From: Halomonas fontilapidosi
GTDB lineage: Bacteria; Pseudomonadota; Gammaproteobacteria; Pseudomonadales; Halomonadaceae
Reading direction: 5' to 3'
Length of the DNA: 64,000 nucleotides
NCBI RefSeq assembly: GCF_014192285.1
Contig: NZ_JACHXQ010000001.1
Span: forward strand, 434,001 to 498,000
Shown here: positions 26,479 through 35,804 of the stretch, in pieces
How the letters are laid out: every line of letters begins with the position of its first letter
How positions within the stretch are numbered: position 1 is the first letter of the stretch
Notes under the pieces: model-generated
Told to the model about the DNA's origin: nothing
Database searches by the model: none
What the model saw: only the letters and a program-made list of their open reading frames with translations
Program-made: the position numbers and the translations under genes

Positions 26479-27654
26479 ATGGCCATGGCCGACCAAGATA
26501 GCGACCAGGAAAAGACCGAAGAGGCCACCCCGCGACGACTGGAAAAATCCCGCGAGGAGGGCCAGGTCGCCCGTTCTCGGGAACTGGCCACGTTCATGCT
26601 GCTGCTGGGCGGCGTCGCCGGACTGTGGTCGATGGGCGGCATGCTCTATGACCAACTTGGACTGGTCATGGAACAGGCCTTTCTGTTCGAGAGACGTCAT
26701 GCGCTGGAAACCACCCCGATGCTTGCGCACGCCCTTGACCTGGGCCAGCGCACGCTGTACGCGCTACTGCCCCTGTTCCTGTTGCTCACCGTTGTCGCGC
26801 TGGTGGCACCGGCCCTGCTCGGCGGCTGGTTGATCTCGGCCAAGTCACTCAAGCCACAGCTGTCCAAGCTCAACCCTCTCAAAGGGCTTAAACGCCTGTT
26901 CGGTGTCCAGGCGCTGGTGGAACTGGCCAAGGCCATCGCCAAGTCGCTGCTGGTCGGCAGTGTGGCGGTGATATTTCTTTACCTGAACCGTGGTGACTTC
27001 ATGGCCTTGATGGACCAGCCAATTCAGCAGGCTCTTGCCAAGGCGATGTGGATGGCCGCCCAGGCCAGCGGCCTGATGGTCCTGACACTGCTGGTCGTCA
27101 TTCTGATTGATGTGCCGTACCAGTTATGGAGCCACGCCAAGAAACTCCGCATGAGCAAGGACGAAGTGAAGCGCGAACACAAGGAGTCGGAAGGGGACCC
27201 CCAGGTGAAGGGTCGCATCCGCCAGCAGCAGCAGGCGATGGCTAGAGGTCGCATGATGAGCAAGGTGCCGGAGGCCGATGTGATCATCACCAATCCCTCC
27301 CACTATGCGGTGGCTCTGCAATATCAGGAGAGCGGCATGTCGGCTCCCAGGGTTGTCGCCAAGGGAGCCGATGCGGTGGCCGCTCGTATTCGGGAAGTCG
27401 GTGAAGAACATGGGGTTCCGCGATTATCGGCGCCACCCTTGGCACGGGCTCTTTACCGTCACGTGGATCTCGATGCCGAGATTCCCGTCGACTTGTATAC
27501 CGTGGTCGCGGAGGTCCTGGCTTGGGCGTTTGGCCTGAAAAGAGCCACCAGGGAGGGCGGCGAGGCACCGCCCTCCCCTGACAACCTTGCCGTGCCAGCG
27601 GCTCTGGAGGTTCCTGCAGACGACGACACCGACACCGACGAGGCACGTTCATGA
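26479..27654 (+). CDS. flhB: Flagellar type III export switch protein FlhB (NPSH variant)
   Basis: FlhB is an inner-membrane part of the flagellar export gate and controls the switch from hook to filament substrates by autocleavage. The 391-residue product starts EKTEEATPRRLEKSREEGQ, has four membrane segments, then the cytoplasmic domain. The normally NPTH cleavage motif reads N272-P273-S274-H275, a Thr to Ser change. The ATG at 26479 and an in-frame ATG at 26485 both lack a strong ribosome site, so the start is uncertain by two residues. flhA overlaps by 4 nt. Confidence 0.96.
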   Translation: MAMADQDSDQEKTEEATPRRLEKSREEGQVARSRELATFMLLLGGVAGLWSMGGMLYDQLGLVMEQAFLFERRHALETTPMLAHALDLGQRTLYALLPLFLLLTVVALVAPALLGGWLISAKSLKPQLSKLNPLKGLKRLFGVQALVELAKAIAKSLLVGSVAVIFLYLNRGDFMALMDQPIQQALAKAMWMAAQASGLMVLTLLVVILIDVPYQLWSHAKKLRMSKDEVKREHKESEGDPQVKGRIRQQQQAMARGRMMSKVPEADVIITNPSHYAVALQYQESGMSAPRVVAKGADAVAARIREVGEEHGVPRLSAPPLARALYRHVDLDAEIPVDLYTVVAEVLAWAFGLKRATREGGEAPPSPDNLAVPAALEVPADDDTDTDEARS

Positions 27655-29732
27655 AGGCCTTGAACCACTACCTGGGCCAACGCGACTGGATGGGCAATGT
27701 GCCCATGAAGCTGCTGGCCGGCCCAGTGCTGATCCTCATGATTCTCTCCATGATGATCCTGCCGCTGCCGCCCTTCGCCCTGGACCTGCTTTTCACGTTC
27801 AATATTGCCCTGGCGGTGATGGTACTGCTGGTAAGCATGTTCACTCAGAAGCCACTGGATTTCGCTGCGTTCCCGGCCGTATTGCTGTTCACTACCTTAT
27901 TAAGGCTGTCACTGAACGTTGCGTCCACTCGCGTCATCTTGATGGAAGGACATCAGGGCGGCGACGCAGCGGGCAAGGTGATCGAGGCCTTCGGGGAATT
28001 TCTGGTCGGCGGCAACTTTGCTGTGGGCCTGGTGGTATTCCTGATCCTTGTCATCATCAATTTCATGGTTATCACCAAGGGAGCCGGACGCATCGCTGAG
28101 GTCGGCGCCCGATTCATGCTCGACGCCATGCCGGGCAAGCAAATGGCCATCGATGCCGACCTCAATGCCGGGCTGATCGGCGAGGACGATGCACGGCAAC
28201 GGCGCAGCGACGTGGCTCAAGAAGCCGATTTCTACGGTTCCATGGACGGTGCCAGCAAGTTTGTGCGCGGCGACGCCATGGCCGGCCTGGTCATCATGGT
28301 GGTCAATGTGATTGGCGGCCTGTTGATTGGCATGCTTCAGCACGACATGGATTTCGGGAGCGCGGCGCGTACCTACACGCTGATGACCATCGGCGACGGC
28401 CTGGTTGCCCAGATTCCCGCTCTGGTGATCTCCACGGCTGCCGGCGTGACCGTCTCGCGCGTCACCACCGACCAGGACGTCGGTCAACAGATGATCAGTC
28501 AGCTGTTCGTCAACCCGCAGGTGATGATCCTGGCAGCGGCAGTGATGGGGCTGCTGGGACTCGTACCGGGGATGCCCAACCTGGTGTTCCTGATCTTCAC
28601 GGCATTGCTGGGGGGGCTGGCCTGGTGGCTGCTTCGCGAGAAGGAGCGCCGCCTTGTCGAGGAAGAAATCGCCACGGAGCCTGAACCAAGGCCTGAAGCA
28701 CCGGAAGCCAGTTGGGAGGACGTTCAACTCGTCGATACGCTGGGGCTTGAAGTAGGACATCGTCTTATTCCCCTCGTTGATGCTCGCCAACAAGGAGAGT
28801 TGCTGGGCCGAATCAAGAGCGTACGCAAGAAATTCGCCCAGGAGGTGGGCTTTCTCCCTCCCGTGGTCCACATCCGCGACAACCTGGAGCTGGGCGCCAA
28901 CACCTATCTGCTGACGTTGAAAGGCGCCGAGATCGGCCGTGCGGAAGCCTTCCCCGGCCAATGGCTGGCCATCGATCCAGGCCAGGTGACCGGTGAGCTC
29001 AAGGGCATGATGACCCAGGATCCGGCCTTCGGTTTGCCGGCCGTCTGGGTGGACACCAGCCAACGTGAACATGCTCAGGTCTATGGCTATACCGTGGTCG
29101 ATGCCAGCACGGTGATCGCCACCCACCTCAATCACCTGCTCCATCGGCATGCCGCCGAGATGCTCGGACGCTCGGAAGTGCAAAAGCTGCTCGACAAGCT
29201 GAGCCAAGAACAGCAGAGCCTGGTGGAAGACGTGGTGCCCAAGGCCATTTCCCTCACGGTTCTGCAGCGTCTGCTGCAGAACCTGCTCGAGGAAGACGTC
29301 TCGATTCGCGACATGCGCACCATTCTCGACACCCTCGCCGAACATGCACCGCATCAGCAGGATGCCAATGAACTGACGGCTCTGGTACGTATCGCGCTGG
29401 GCAGGAGCATTACCCAGCAGTGGTTTGCCGGCCGCGAGGTGCTCAATGTCATCGGCCTGGAAAACCAGCTCGAGCAAATACTGACCCAGGCTATGAACGG
29501 CAACGGCGGACTCGAACCGGGGCTGGCCGAGACGCTGATGACCCAGGCCGAACAGGCCCTTGAGCGCCATGAGGCAAGCGGCGAACCACCGGTTCTGGTG
29601 GTCCAGCACGGCCTACGGGCGCTGCTGTCACGCTTCCTGCGGCGACGCTTGCGCCACCTGGTGGTGATGTCTCAGGCAGAAATTCCCGACGACCGCACGC
29701 TGCGCGTCACCACGCTGCTAGGAGGCCGCTGA
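27651..29732 (+). CDS. flhA: Flagellar export gate protein FlhA
   Basis: FlhA forms the nonameric export-gate ring and uses the proton motive force. The 693-residue product has about eight N-terminal membrane helices (LLAGPVLILMILSMMILPLPP), the FHIPEP-type conserved region between helices (EVGARFMLDAMPGKQMAIDAD, in parts), and the cytoplasmic domain that docks chaperone-substrate complexes. The length matches E. coli FlhA (692). It overlaps flhB by 4 nt and flhF starts 3 nt later. Confidence 0.98.
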   Translation: MKALNHYLGQRDWMGNVPMKLLAGPVLILMILSMMILPLPPFALDLLFTFNIALAVMVLLVSMFTQKPLDFAAFPAVLLFTTLLRLSLNVASTRVILMEGHQGGDAAGKVIEAFGEFLVGGNFAVGLVVFLILVIINFMVITKGAGRIAEVGARFMLDAMPGKQMAIDADLNAGLIGEDDARQRRSDVAQEADFYGSMDGASKFVRGDAMAGLVIMVVNVIGGLLIGMLQHDMDFGSAARTYTLMTIGDGLVAQIPALVISTAAGVTVSRVTTDQDVGQQMISQLFVNPQVMILAAAVMGLLGLVPGMPNLVFLIFTALLGGLAWWLLREKERRLVEEEIATEPEPRPEAPEASWEDVQLVDTLGLEVGHRLIPLVDARQQGELLGRIKSVRKKFAQEVGFLPPVVHIRDNLELGANTYLLTLKGAEIGRAEAFPGQWLAIDPGQVTGELKGMMTQDPAFGLPAVWVDTSQREHAQVYGYTVVDASTVIATHLNHLLHRHAAEMLGRSEVQKLLDKLSQEQQSLVEDVVPKAISLTVLQRLLQNLLEEDVSIRDMRTILDTLAEHAPHQQDANELTALVRIALGRSITQQWFAGREVLNVIGLENQLEQILTQAMNGNGGLEPGLAETLMTQAEQALERHEASGEPPVLVVQHGLRALLSRFLRRRLRHLVVMSQAEIPDDRTLRVTTLLGGR

Positions 29733-29735
29733 TAG

Positions 29736-31961
29736 ATGAGTGTCATTCGATTCTCGGGCAACACCACTCGAGACGCCATGCGCCAGGTGCGTGAGTCGCT
29801 TGGAGATGATGCCTTGATCCTCGCCAACCGGCGCACCGAGCAGGGCGTGGAAATTCTGGCGATGGCTGACGAAGCCATGGAAGGCATCACAGCAACTTCG
29901 GTACAGGAATCGCTCGATGGCCCCTTCATACCAGAGGTTCCAGAGGCTGGCACTGCGCCCATGGACGAGCGCTCCCTGCAGTCCATGAGCGAGCAACTGC
30001 TTCGCGAGATGCAGGACATGCGCGCTCTGCTGGCTCGGGAGCAGGCACGCCATGTTCCGCCCCGGGATGGCCGCACGCGACTCAAGCGGCTGCTGCAAGA
30101 AGCCGGATTCAGTGTTGCTTTGGCCGATGAACTGCTGCAAGCGCTCCCTGCCGAACTCGATGACGGCAATATTGATGACCCTCGTGCCCTTGCCTGGCTG
30201 CAACGTCGACTGGCAGCCAGGTTGCCTACCCTCGAGCAGGAAGCACGTTTCTTCGACCCACCTGGCGTCGTGTCGCTGGTCGGCCCGACTGGGGTGGGCA
30301 AGACCACCACGACGGCCAAGTTAGCGGCTCGCTTCGTTCAACGCCACGGGGCCGAGCAGGTCGCGCTGATCACTACCGACAGTTTCCGCATTGGTGCCCA
30401 CGAACAGCTGCGGATCTATGCCGAGCTGCTGGGGATACCCATGCACGCCCTCGCCCCCGGCCAACCCGTCGACAGCCTGGCTCGCCACCTCCAAGGTCGC
30501 CGCTGGGTCATCATCGATACGGTTGGCATGAGCCAGCGCGACCAGCGCATCATCGAGCAGGTTGCTCAGCTGCAGGCGGGCCGCGTCAGGGTACGAATGG
30601 TGCTCCTGCTCAACGCGGCCAGCCAGCCGGAGACCCTTGACGAGGTGGCCACTCGCTACCGTCAGGCTGCGAGAGCGACAGGTGCCGAACTCAATGATTG
30701 CCTGCTGACCAAGGAGGACGAGGCGGCGAGATTGGCACCAGCGCTGGAGACGGTGATACGCCATGGTCTGCGATTGACATTCGTCTCTCACGGACAGCGC
30801 GTCCCCGAGGATCTGGCCCCGGGTGATCCGATGGCGCTGATCATCCAGGCCCTGGCCACGCGCACGCCGCTTCCTCTGACTGAACCATCGGCCTCTCAGC
30901 AGCCCCGGACGCCGCCAGGGAACTTCGCGGGAGGTGACCTGCTCGGTCAGGGACGGCGGCTGTCGTCCACCCTCCAAGGGCTTCGTCAGCGACTGGTGGG
31001 CTTCCGTGACCTTGAGTCCGCCTGGGACATCTCCGCGCTGCCCGATGAACTTCAGGCAGCTCGTCTCGATACCCTGCTCCTGCAGGCTGCCAAGAGATGC
31101 GACCGCGTGGGCATGCTATGGAGCTCCCGGCGAACCTTGAAGGGCCATGACTGGGCAATGCCCGACCTGGGGGTAGACGCACAGGGCCATTGGTTAGCCC
31201 TACCGAACCTGCAACACAGACAACCCATCGGCCAGGTCAACCGGCTGGCCATGTCAGACGAAGTGCAGGGCGTCAGTGTCCATCTGCTCCCCTCCCTACC
31301 GGATACCGATGCCTGGCAGTGGCTTGATGGAGCGCAGGTCGCCTGGTCCAGCCAGGTCCGCGCTGGGCAGCGGGTGATCCATGGCGCAGAACGTCACGCC
31401 CTTTCAGAACTTGCCCAACTTGCCACACCATCCGTGCAGGCCAGTTGCCGACTCCGCGGCCAACCTTGCCAAGTAGCGCTGTCACAACTCACTGTCACGG
31501 CGTCTCCGGCCCGTCGAAAGGAAAGCGTGTCCGGAAAACCCCTGGAAGCCTGGTTCGGCATACTGAGCGATCCTGAAAGTGGCAAGGACCTTGGGCGTCG
31601 CTATTGGATGTCGACCGTCAGCCATCACGAGGACGCGTTGCCCCTTTTGCTTGGCCACCTACGGGCCGAAGGGCTTGCACAGCAGACTCGCCGTACCATG
31701 GAGCGTTTGACACGCCTGCTGCCTGCACCGACACGACCGGAATTAAGATTGCTGCTGGCGGCCGGCATGACCGCCACCGCCAGTCATCTCGAGCATGGCT
31801 GCGACCAAGCCGCCATGGATCTGCGCGCTGAACTCCTGGGGCTCGTGAAGGGGCGTCGTCGGCGCCGTGATGTCGCCCTGCTGGAAGCGTTGATCTATCT
31901 CTTCGGCGCCCGAGATGCCATTCGTCACGTCGGCTCAGCCGCGCTGGAGGAGCTGAGGTGA
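29736..31961 (+). CDS. flhF: SRP-family GTPase FlhF with long C-terminal extension
   Basis: FlhF is an SRP-type GTPase that sets flagellar number and site, usually in polar flagellates. Residues 1-80 match the FlhF start (IRFSGNTTRDAMRQVRESLG). The G domain has the P-loop GPTGVGKT at residues 183-190, TTDSFRIGAHEQL, DTVGMSQRD (usual DTAGM) and TKEDEAA (usual TKLDE). FlhF is typically 380-500 residues; this one has 741, with about 350 extra C-terminal residues that I do not recognise, ending in Arg-rich GRRRRRDVALLEALIYLFG. It follows flhA by 3 nt and overlaps the next gene by 4 nt. Confidence 0.93.
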   Translation: MSVIRFSGNTTRDAMRQVRESLGDDALILANRRTEQGVEILAMADEAMEGITATSVQESLDGPFIPEVPEAGTAPMDERSLQSMSEQLLREMQDMRALLAREQARHVPPRDGRTRLKRLLQEAGFSVALADELLQALPAELDDGNIDDPRALAWLQRRLAARLPTLEQEARFFDPPGVVSLVGPTGVGKTTTTAKLAARFVQRHGAEQVALITTDSFRIGAHEQLRIYAELLGIPMHALAPGQPVDSLARHLQGRRWVIIDTVGMSQRDQRIIEQVAQLQAGRVRVRMVLLLNAASQPETLDEVATRYRQAARATGAELNDCLLTKEDEAARLAPALETVIRHGLRLTFVSHGQRVPEDLAPGDPMALIIQALATRTPLPLTEPSASQQPRTPPGNFAGGDLLGQGRRLSSTLQGLRQRLVGFRDLESAWDISALPDELQAARLDTLLLQAAKRCDRVGMLWSSRRTLKGHDWAMPDLGVDAQGHWLALPNLQHRQPIGQVNRLAMSDEVQGVSVHLLPSLPDTDAWQWLDGAQVAWSSQVRAGQRVIHGAERHALSELAQLATPSVQASCRLRGQPCQVALSQLTVTASPARRKESVSGKPLEAWFGILSDPESGKDLGRRYWMSTVSHHEDALPLLLGHLRAEGLAQQTRRTMERLTRLLPAPTRPELRLLLAAGMTATASHLEHGCDQAAMDLRAELLGLVKGRRRRRDVALLEALIYLFGARDAIRHVGSAALEELR

Positions 31962-32440
31962 TAGTCGCCGATCAGGCAGCTGGACTTCGTCAATGGGCAG
32001 ACACCCAACCCGCGCTCCCCTCTCTCTCCAGGAGAGAGACAAGCGCTGCGCTTGCCCACAGAACACTCGTTGTGGTGGGTTTGCCGGGCACTTCACCGCA
32101 CCAGACTCGACGGGTCATGGATCTGCTGGATCACTGGGCGGCGCAAGGACGCCGCTGGGTCGGGTCAGCCACTCAGTGGCGCGTGGTCCCGGTGACGCTC
32201 AGCAGTCCCTGTCTGCCAGAGCTGCTCATACAACAGCCACGTTGGGCCCTCTGGGTCGGCAACGACCCGGAGGCCTTCCGCCGGGCTTTCGGAGTATTGG
32301 CAAGTCTCAAGGACCGAGAAGGTCCCTGCAGACTCCTGGCCGTGCATGCGCCGGACATGCCGCGCAGGGGCCTACTGGACAACCTGCAACAGGCAGCCTG
32401 GAGCCGCCTGGGCATCGAGCTACTGGTGATGGCGAAATGA
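31958..32440 (+). CDS. Unrecognised protein in the flhG position
   Basis: A 160-residue protein starting with GTG in a 4-nt overlap with flhF and overlapping the next ATG by 4 nt, so clearly translated within the operon. I do not recognise the family. It has no signal peptide or membrane segment. Its middle (RTLVVVGLPGTSPHQTRRVMDL) looks like a Rossmann/P-loop beta-strand start without a Walker lysine, and its end (WALWVGNDPEAFRRAFGVLA, then LGIELLVMAK) is faintly like the late part of MinD/FlhG ATPases. In most bacteria with flhF, flhG lies here. A degenerate FlhG relic or a new FlhF partner is possible (inference). Confidence 0.6.
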   Translation: MIVADQAAGLRQWADTQPALPSLSRRETSAALAHRTLVVVGLPGTSPHQTRRVMDLLDHWAAQGRRWVGSATQWRVVPVTLSSPCLPELLIQQPRWALWVGNDPEAFRRAFGVLASLKDREGPCRLLAVHAPDMPRRGLLDNLQQAAWSRLGIELLVMAK

Positions 32441-32832
32441 GACGCTATGCTCGAGTGGCTCTGGGACTGCTGGTTGCCGTCGTGTTCGGCGATCTGCAGG
32501 CCGCCGGCAGCTGGGTCGCCAATGCACCCGAGACGAGGGTCAGCCTGACGGGCCGCGAAACAGCGTCCGACGCCTTGAGACCGGTCGGCATGCAGGCCAG
32601 TGATCAGGCCATACACAGCCTCACCTGGCGCTATCGACTGGCGCCGGGAAGCAACCTGAGCGTCAGACTCTGCCATCCGGCCGGCTGTGTTCCCTTGTCA
32701 GCCATGCGTGGTACCACCCACGCTCTGGAAGGGCTAGCAGCCGATGAGGCGCTGGAGTTCCGTTTCTTCCTACCGGAAGGGCAGCGCCCCGAAACGGTAG
32801 GCGACCTTCAGGTGATCGTGAACCATCGATAA
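32437..32832 (+). CDS. flhE: Flagellar protein FlhE
   Basis: FlhE is a small periplasmic protein of enteric-type flagellar systems, reported to prevent proton leakage through the export gate. I start at the ATG at 32437, overlapping the previous stop; the 131-residue product (E. coli FlhE has 130) begins with a signal peptide (MRRYARVALGLLVAVVFGDLQAAG). The FlhE motifs SLTWRYRLAPG, LSVRLCHPAGCVPL with its conserved cysteine pair, and the terminal VIVNHR are all present. In E. coli it follows flhA directly; here flhF and an unknown gene intervene. Confidence 0.9.
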   Translation: MRRYARVALGLLVAVVFGDLQAAGSWVANAPETRVSLTGRETASDALRPVGMQASDQAIHSLTWRYRLAPGSNLSVRLCHPAGCVPLSAMRGTTHALEGLAADEALEFRFFLPEGQRPETVGDLQVIVNHR

Positions 32833-32891
32833 ACCGAGTTCGGCAAGACCACCCCGCCAAGGGGACTGCCGCCCAGCTGTGAGGCAAGAGG

Positions 32892-33590
32892 ATGTATACG
32901 GCACAAGGGAAGATCGATCAGGGCGAACTGTTGACAGAGTACTTGCCCATGGTTCGCCGACAGGCACTCGCCCTGCAGGTACGGCTGCCATCCAGCATCG
33001 AACTCGACGACCTGATTCAGGCAGGCACCGTGGGCTTGCTGGAAGCCATGGGACGCTTCAACTCGGGACAGGGCGCCAGCTTTGCCACCTTTGCCAACCA
33101 GCGTATCCGAGGCGCCATGCTGGATGAGCTGCGCAGCAGAGACTGGCTGCCACGCAGCGTGCGACGCAGCGCCAGGGCCGTTGACGAGACGGTTCGCCGA
33201 TTGGAACAGCAACTGGGGCGCTCGCCGGAAGAGACGGAGATTGCGGCTGCGCTTGATATGCCCCTGCCGGAGTACCGGCGCCTGCTGAACGATACTAACA
33301 GTGGCCAGTTGCTGCCCTTCGAGGAACTGATGGCCGAAGGGGGTGAGTCTCGGCTGGAAAACCGAACACTGGAAAGCCCCTTCTCCCGACTGATGGATCA
33401 GGAGAAACGCCAGCAACTGATCCAGGCCATTGAGGCGCTGCCCGAACGCGAGAAGCTGCTCATGGCCCTCTACTACCAGGAAGAGCTGAATCTGAAAGAG
33501 ATCGGGGCGGTGCTGGGTGTATCGGAATCACGCGTCTGCCAGCTGCACAGCCAAGCGGTCAGCCGCCTGCGAGCAAAGCTCCACGATTGA
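32892..33590 (+). CDS. fliA: Flagellar sigma factor FliA (sigma-28)
   Basis: FliA directs RNA polymerase to class III flagellar and chemotaxis promoters and is held inactive by FlgM. The 232-residue product has region 2 (LPSSIELDDLIQAGTVGLLEAMGRF and FATFANQRIRGAMLDELRSRDW, shown in parts), region 3 and region 4 (LPEREKLLMALYYQEELNLKEIG, VLGVSESRVCQLHSQAVSRLR). Length matches E. coli FliA (239). AAGAGG precedes the ATG. It ends the flhBA-flhF-orf-flhE-fliA unit. Its predicted targets occur six times in this window. Confidence 0.97.
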   Translation: MYTAQGKIDQGELLTEYLPMVRRQALALQVRLPSSIELDDLIQAGTVGLLEAMGRFNSGQGASFATFANQRIRGAMLDELRSRDWLPRSVRRSARAVDETVRRLEQQLGRSPEETEIAAALDMPLPEYRRLLNDTNSGQLLPFEELMAEGGESRLENRTLESPFSRLMDQEKRQQLIQAIEALPEREKLLMALYYQEELNLKEIGAVLGVSESRVCQLHSQAVSRLRAKLHD

Positions 33591-33838
33591 CCATCCCCTC
33601 CGCCTGCCGCCGGAAGGCTACCCGGTTGTTGTCTTCCGGGTTAGGGCCAGGCAAGGAAGACGACCTACCTCAAACCACTGGGCCTTGCAGAGGGCTAGAA
33701 CGGCTCATGCTGTACAAGAAAACGGTACAAAATAAATATATTGTATAAGTTATGTATCGGTATTAGGCTGCGACATGAGCAGGGGCGCGCTATCACCAGG
33801 CGCCCTCACCCGCCGCATCGCACAAGGAAACACTAACA

Positions 33839-35544
33839 ATGAATTCACTCATGGCCAGAGTGGCACGCCTCGGCATCCGCGTCCGTCTCGTCTGCGGATT
33901 TTCCGCCGTCCTCGCTCTGATTGTCGTGCTCACCGTCATCGGCATCGAGCAGGTCAACCGCATCGACCGCAACCTGACCACCATTAATGACGTCAACGGC
34001 GTCAAGTTAAGGCATGCTATCGACTGGCGAGGCAGCGTCCACGACCGCGCCATCCTGCTGCGTGACATGACGCTGGTCACCTCAGAGGCTGAACTGGAGC
34101 GATTGCAGGCCGACTATCGAGTGCTTAGCGACAACTACCAGGCCGCCGTACAAGGCATGGAAAGCTCGCTGGAAGCCAGCGCTCCCAGCCAGCAAGAGCG
34201 TCGCCTGCTGGCGGCGATCGACACCCAGGCAGAACGCACCAACGCCCTGGCCAGTGACATCATTGCCTCACGCGATATAGCGGCAACATTGCCGAGTCGC
34301 GCGATGTCCTGCTCAGCGCCGCCGGCCCCGCCTTCTTCCAATGGCTCGATGATATCAATGCCTTCATCGACCATCAGGAAGCAGCCACGGCCGTCGACAC
34401 GGCCAGTGCTCGCGACACCGCTTCCGGATTTCAGATGTTGATGCTCGGCCTATGCCTGGCGGCCCTGGTGATCGGGGGCCTCATCGCCTTCCTGCTGTCA
34501 CGGCAGTTACCGAGGGAGTTGGGAGCGGAACCCTATGAGGTCAAAGCATTCGCTGAAGCCATAGGCCGCGGTGATTTGGCCACCGAGGGCCATCTGCGCA
34601 AGGGAGATACGCATAGCATCATGGCCGCCCAGGTGACGATGTCCCGCCAGCTTCAGGGCATCGTCGCTCAGGTACGCGCCGCTGCTGATTCATTAGCCAT
34701 CAACAGCGAGCAGATCGCCGAGGGTAACGGTGACCTTGCTTCCCGTACCGAACAGCAGGCGAGCGCCCTGACGCAGACGGCATCGGCCATGGAAGAGTTG
34801 AACAGCACCGTCACTCAGAACACTGACAACGCCGAGCAGGCGAGTCGCGAAGCCGCAGGCGCCAGCAACACAGCCAAGCAAGGCGGCGAGGCAGTGCACG
34901 ACATGACCCTTACCATGCATGAGCTCGACGAAAGCTCTAACGAGATCGCCAGCATCATCTCAACCATCGACAGCATTGCCTTCCAGACCAACATCCTGGC
35001 GCTCAATGCCTCAGTGGAGGCGGCTCGGGCCGGCAAGCATGGCCGCGGGTTTGCGGTCGTTGCGGCCGAAGTGCGAAAGCTGGCTCAGAGCAGTGCCGAT
35101 GCAGCACGCGACATCGGCGATCTGATCCAGCGCAACGGTGAACGCGTCGAGCAGGGCAACCAGCGCGCCGCCGAGGCGAGCCAGGCCACGGAAGACATTG
35201 TGTCTTCCATCGGCCGGGTCAGCCAGATAATGCAGGAGATCAGCCATGCCAGCGCTGAACAGCGCGCCGGCGTCCAGGAAGCCGGCGCTGCGGTCACTCA
35301 GATGGATCGCGTGACCCAGCAGAATGCCGGACTGGTCAAGGAGAGTGCGACTGCCGCGGACCACCTGCGTCAGCATGCCCAGCAGCTCATGGCAGCCATG
35401 TCGGCATTTCGATTGCCGGAGAGCTCAACGGCGGTCGATTGCGACACGGCTGGCAGGATGGCGAGTATGTCGCCAAAACCTCAATCCCCCCAAAAGGGCA
35501 CGAGGAACGTGGACTCTTCGGAGTTGGAGTGGGCAAGCTTCTGA
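33839..35544 (+). pseudogene. Methyl-accepting chemotaxis protein (Tar-like) interrupted by a frameshift
   Basis: Two frames together encode one receptor of about 568 residues. The first (from ATG 33839, MNSLMARVARLGIRVRLVCG) gives the first membrane helix and most of a Tar-like periplasmic bundle. The frame then breaks near 34277, where one base seems missing between GAT and AGC; the other frame continues [19 protein letters not shown], the second helix ([20 protein letters not shown]), HAMP, the signalling hairpin and a terminal EWASF pentapeptide. Both halves are otherwise intact, so either the lesion is very recent or it is a sequencing error. The ribosome site is AAGGAAA. Confidence 0.85.
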
Positions 35545-35573
35545 GCCCGGCCGGGACTCTGTGATCTCCCATG

Positions 35574-35602
35574 AAAGCGCCCACTCAAGGAGTGGGCGCT
35601 TT
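35574..35602. terminator. Bidirectional intrinsic terminator after the receptor gene
   Basis: AAAGCGCCCACT (35574-35585) pairs perfectly with AGTGGGCGCTTT (35591-35602), with CAAGG between, giving 12-13 bp. A-rich and T-rich flanks let it work on both strands. It lies between the receptor gene (plus) and the convergent EAL/HDOD gene (minus). Confidence 0.85.
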
Positions 35603-35804
35603 GACTCTCTGAACTGCTACCAATGACCACCTGAGGTGAACCGCTGACGTCGAAACCGCCGGTGATCTGGTGGCCTCTGCGGCGCGCGGAAGAAAAGCCC
35701 ATAGTGGCATATTGCCGTGGCTGCCTTACGCTTGCGTCCTTTTCAATCCAGTGAGCTATAAAGGCTTTAAACCTTGATAATATTTCTTTAGTGACTCGTC
35801 GGAG

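Noticed and set aside
27909-29609. 566-codon open frame antisense to flhA
   Set aside because: It is His/Gln-rich, with composition typical of the reverse of a GC-rich gene; flhA is certain on the other strand.
33610-33645. ACCCGG...CCGGGT hairpin after fliA as terminator
   Set aside because: The stem has only 6 bp, the loop is long and no T-run follows, so it was not listed as a terminator.
33711-33729. TGTAC/GTACA inverted repeat before the frameshifted receptor gene
   Set aside because: A 5-bp repeat with a 9-nt spacer in an AT-rich region is expected by chance; no known operator matches, and no FliA site was found in this gap.
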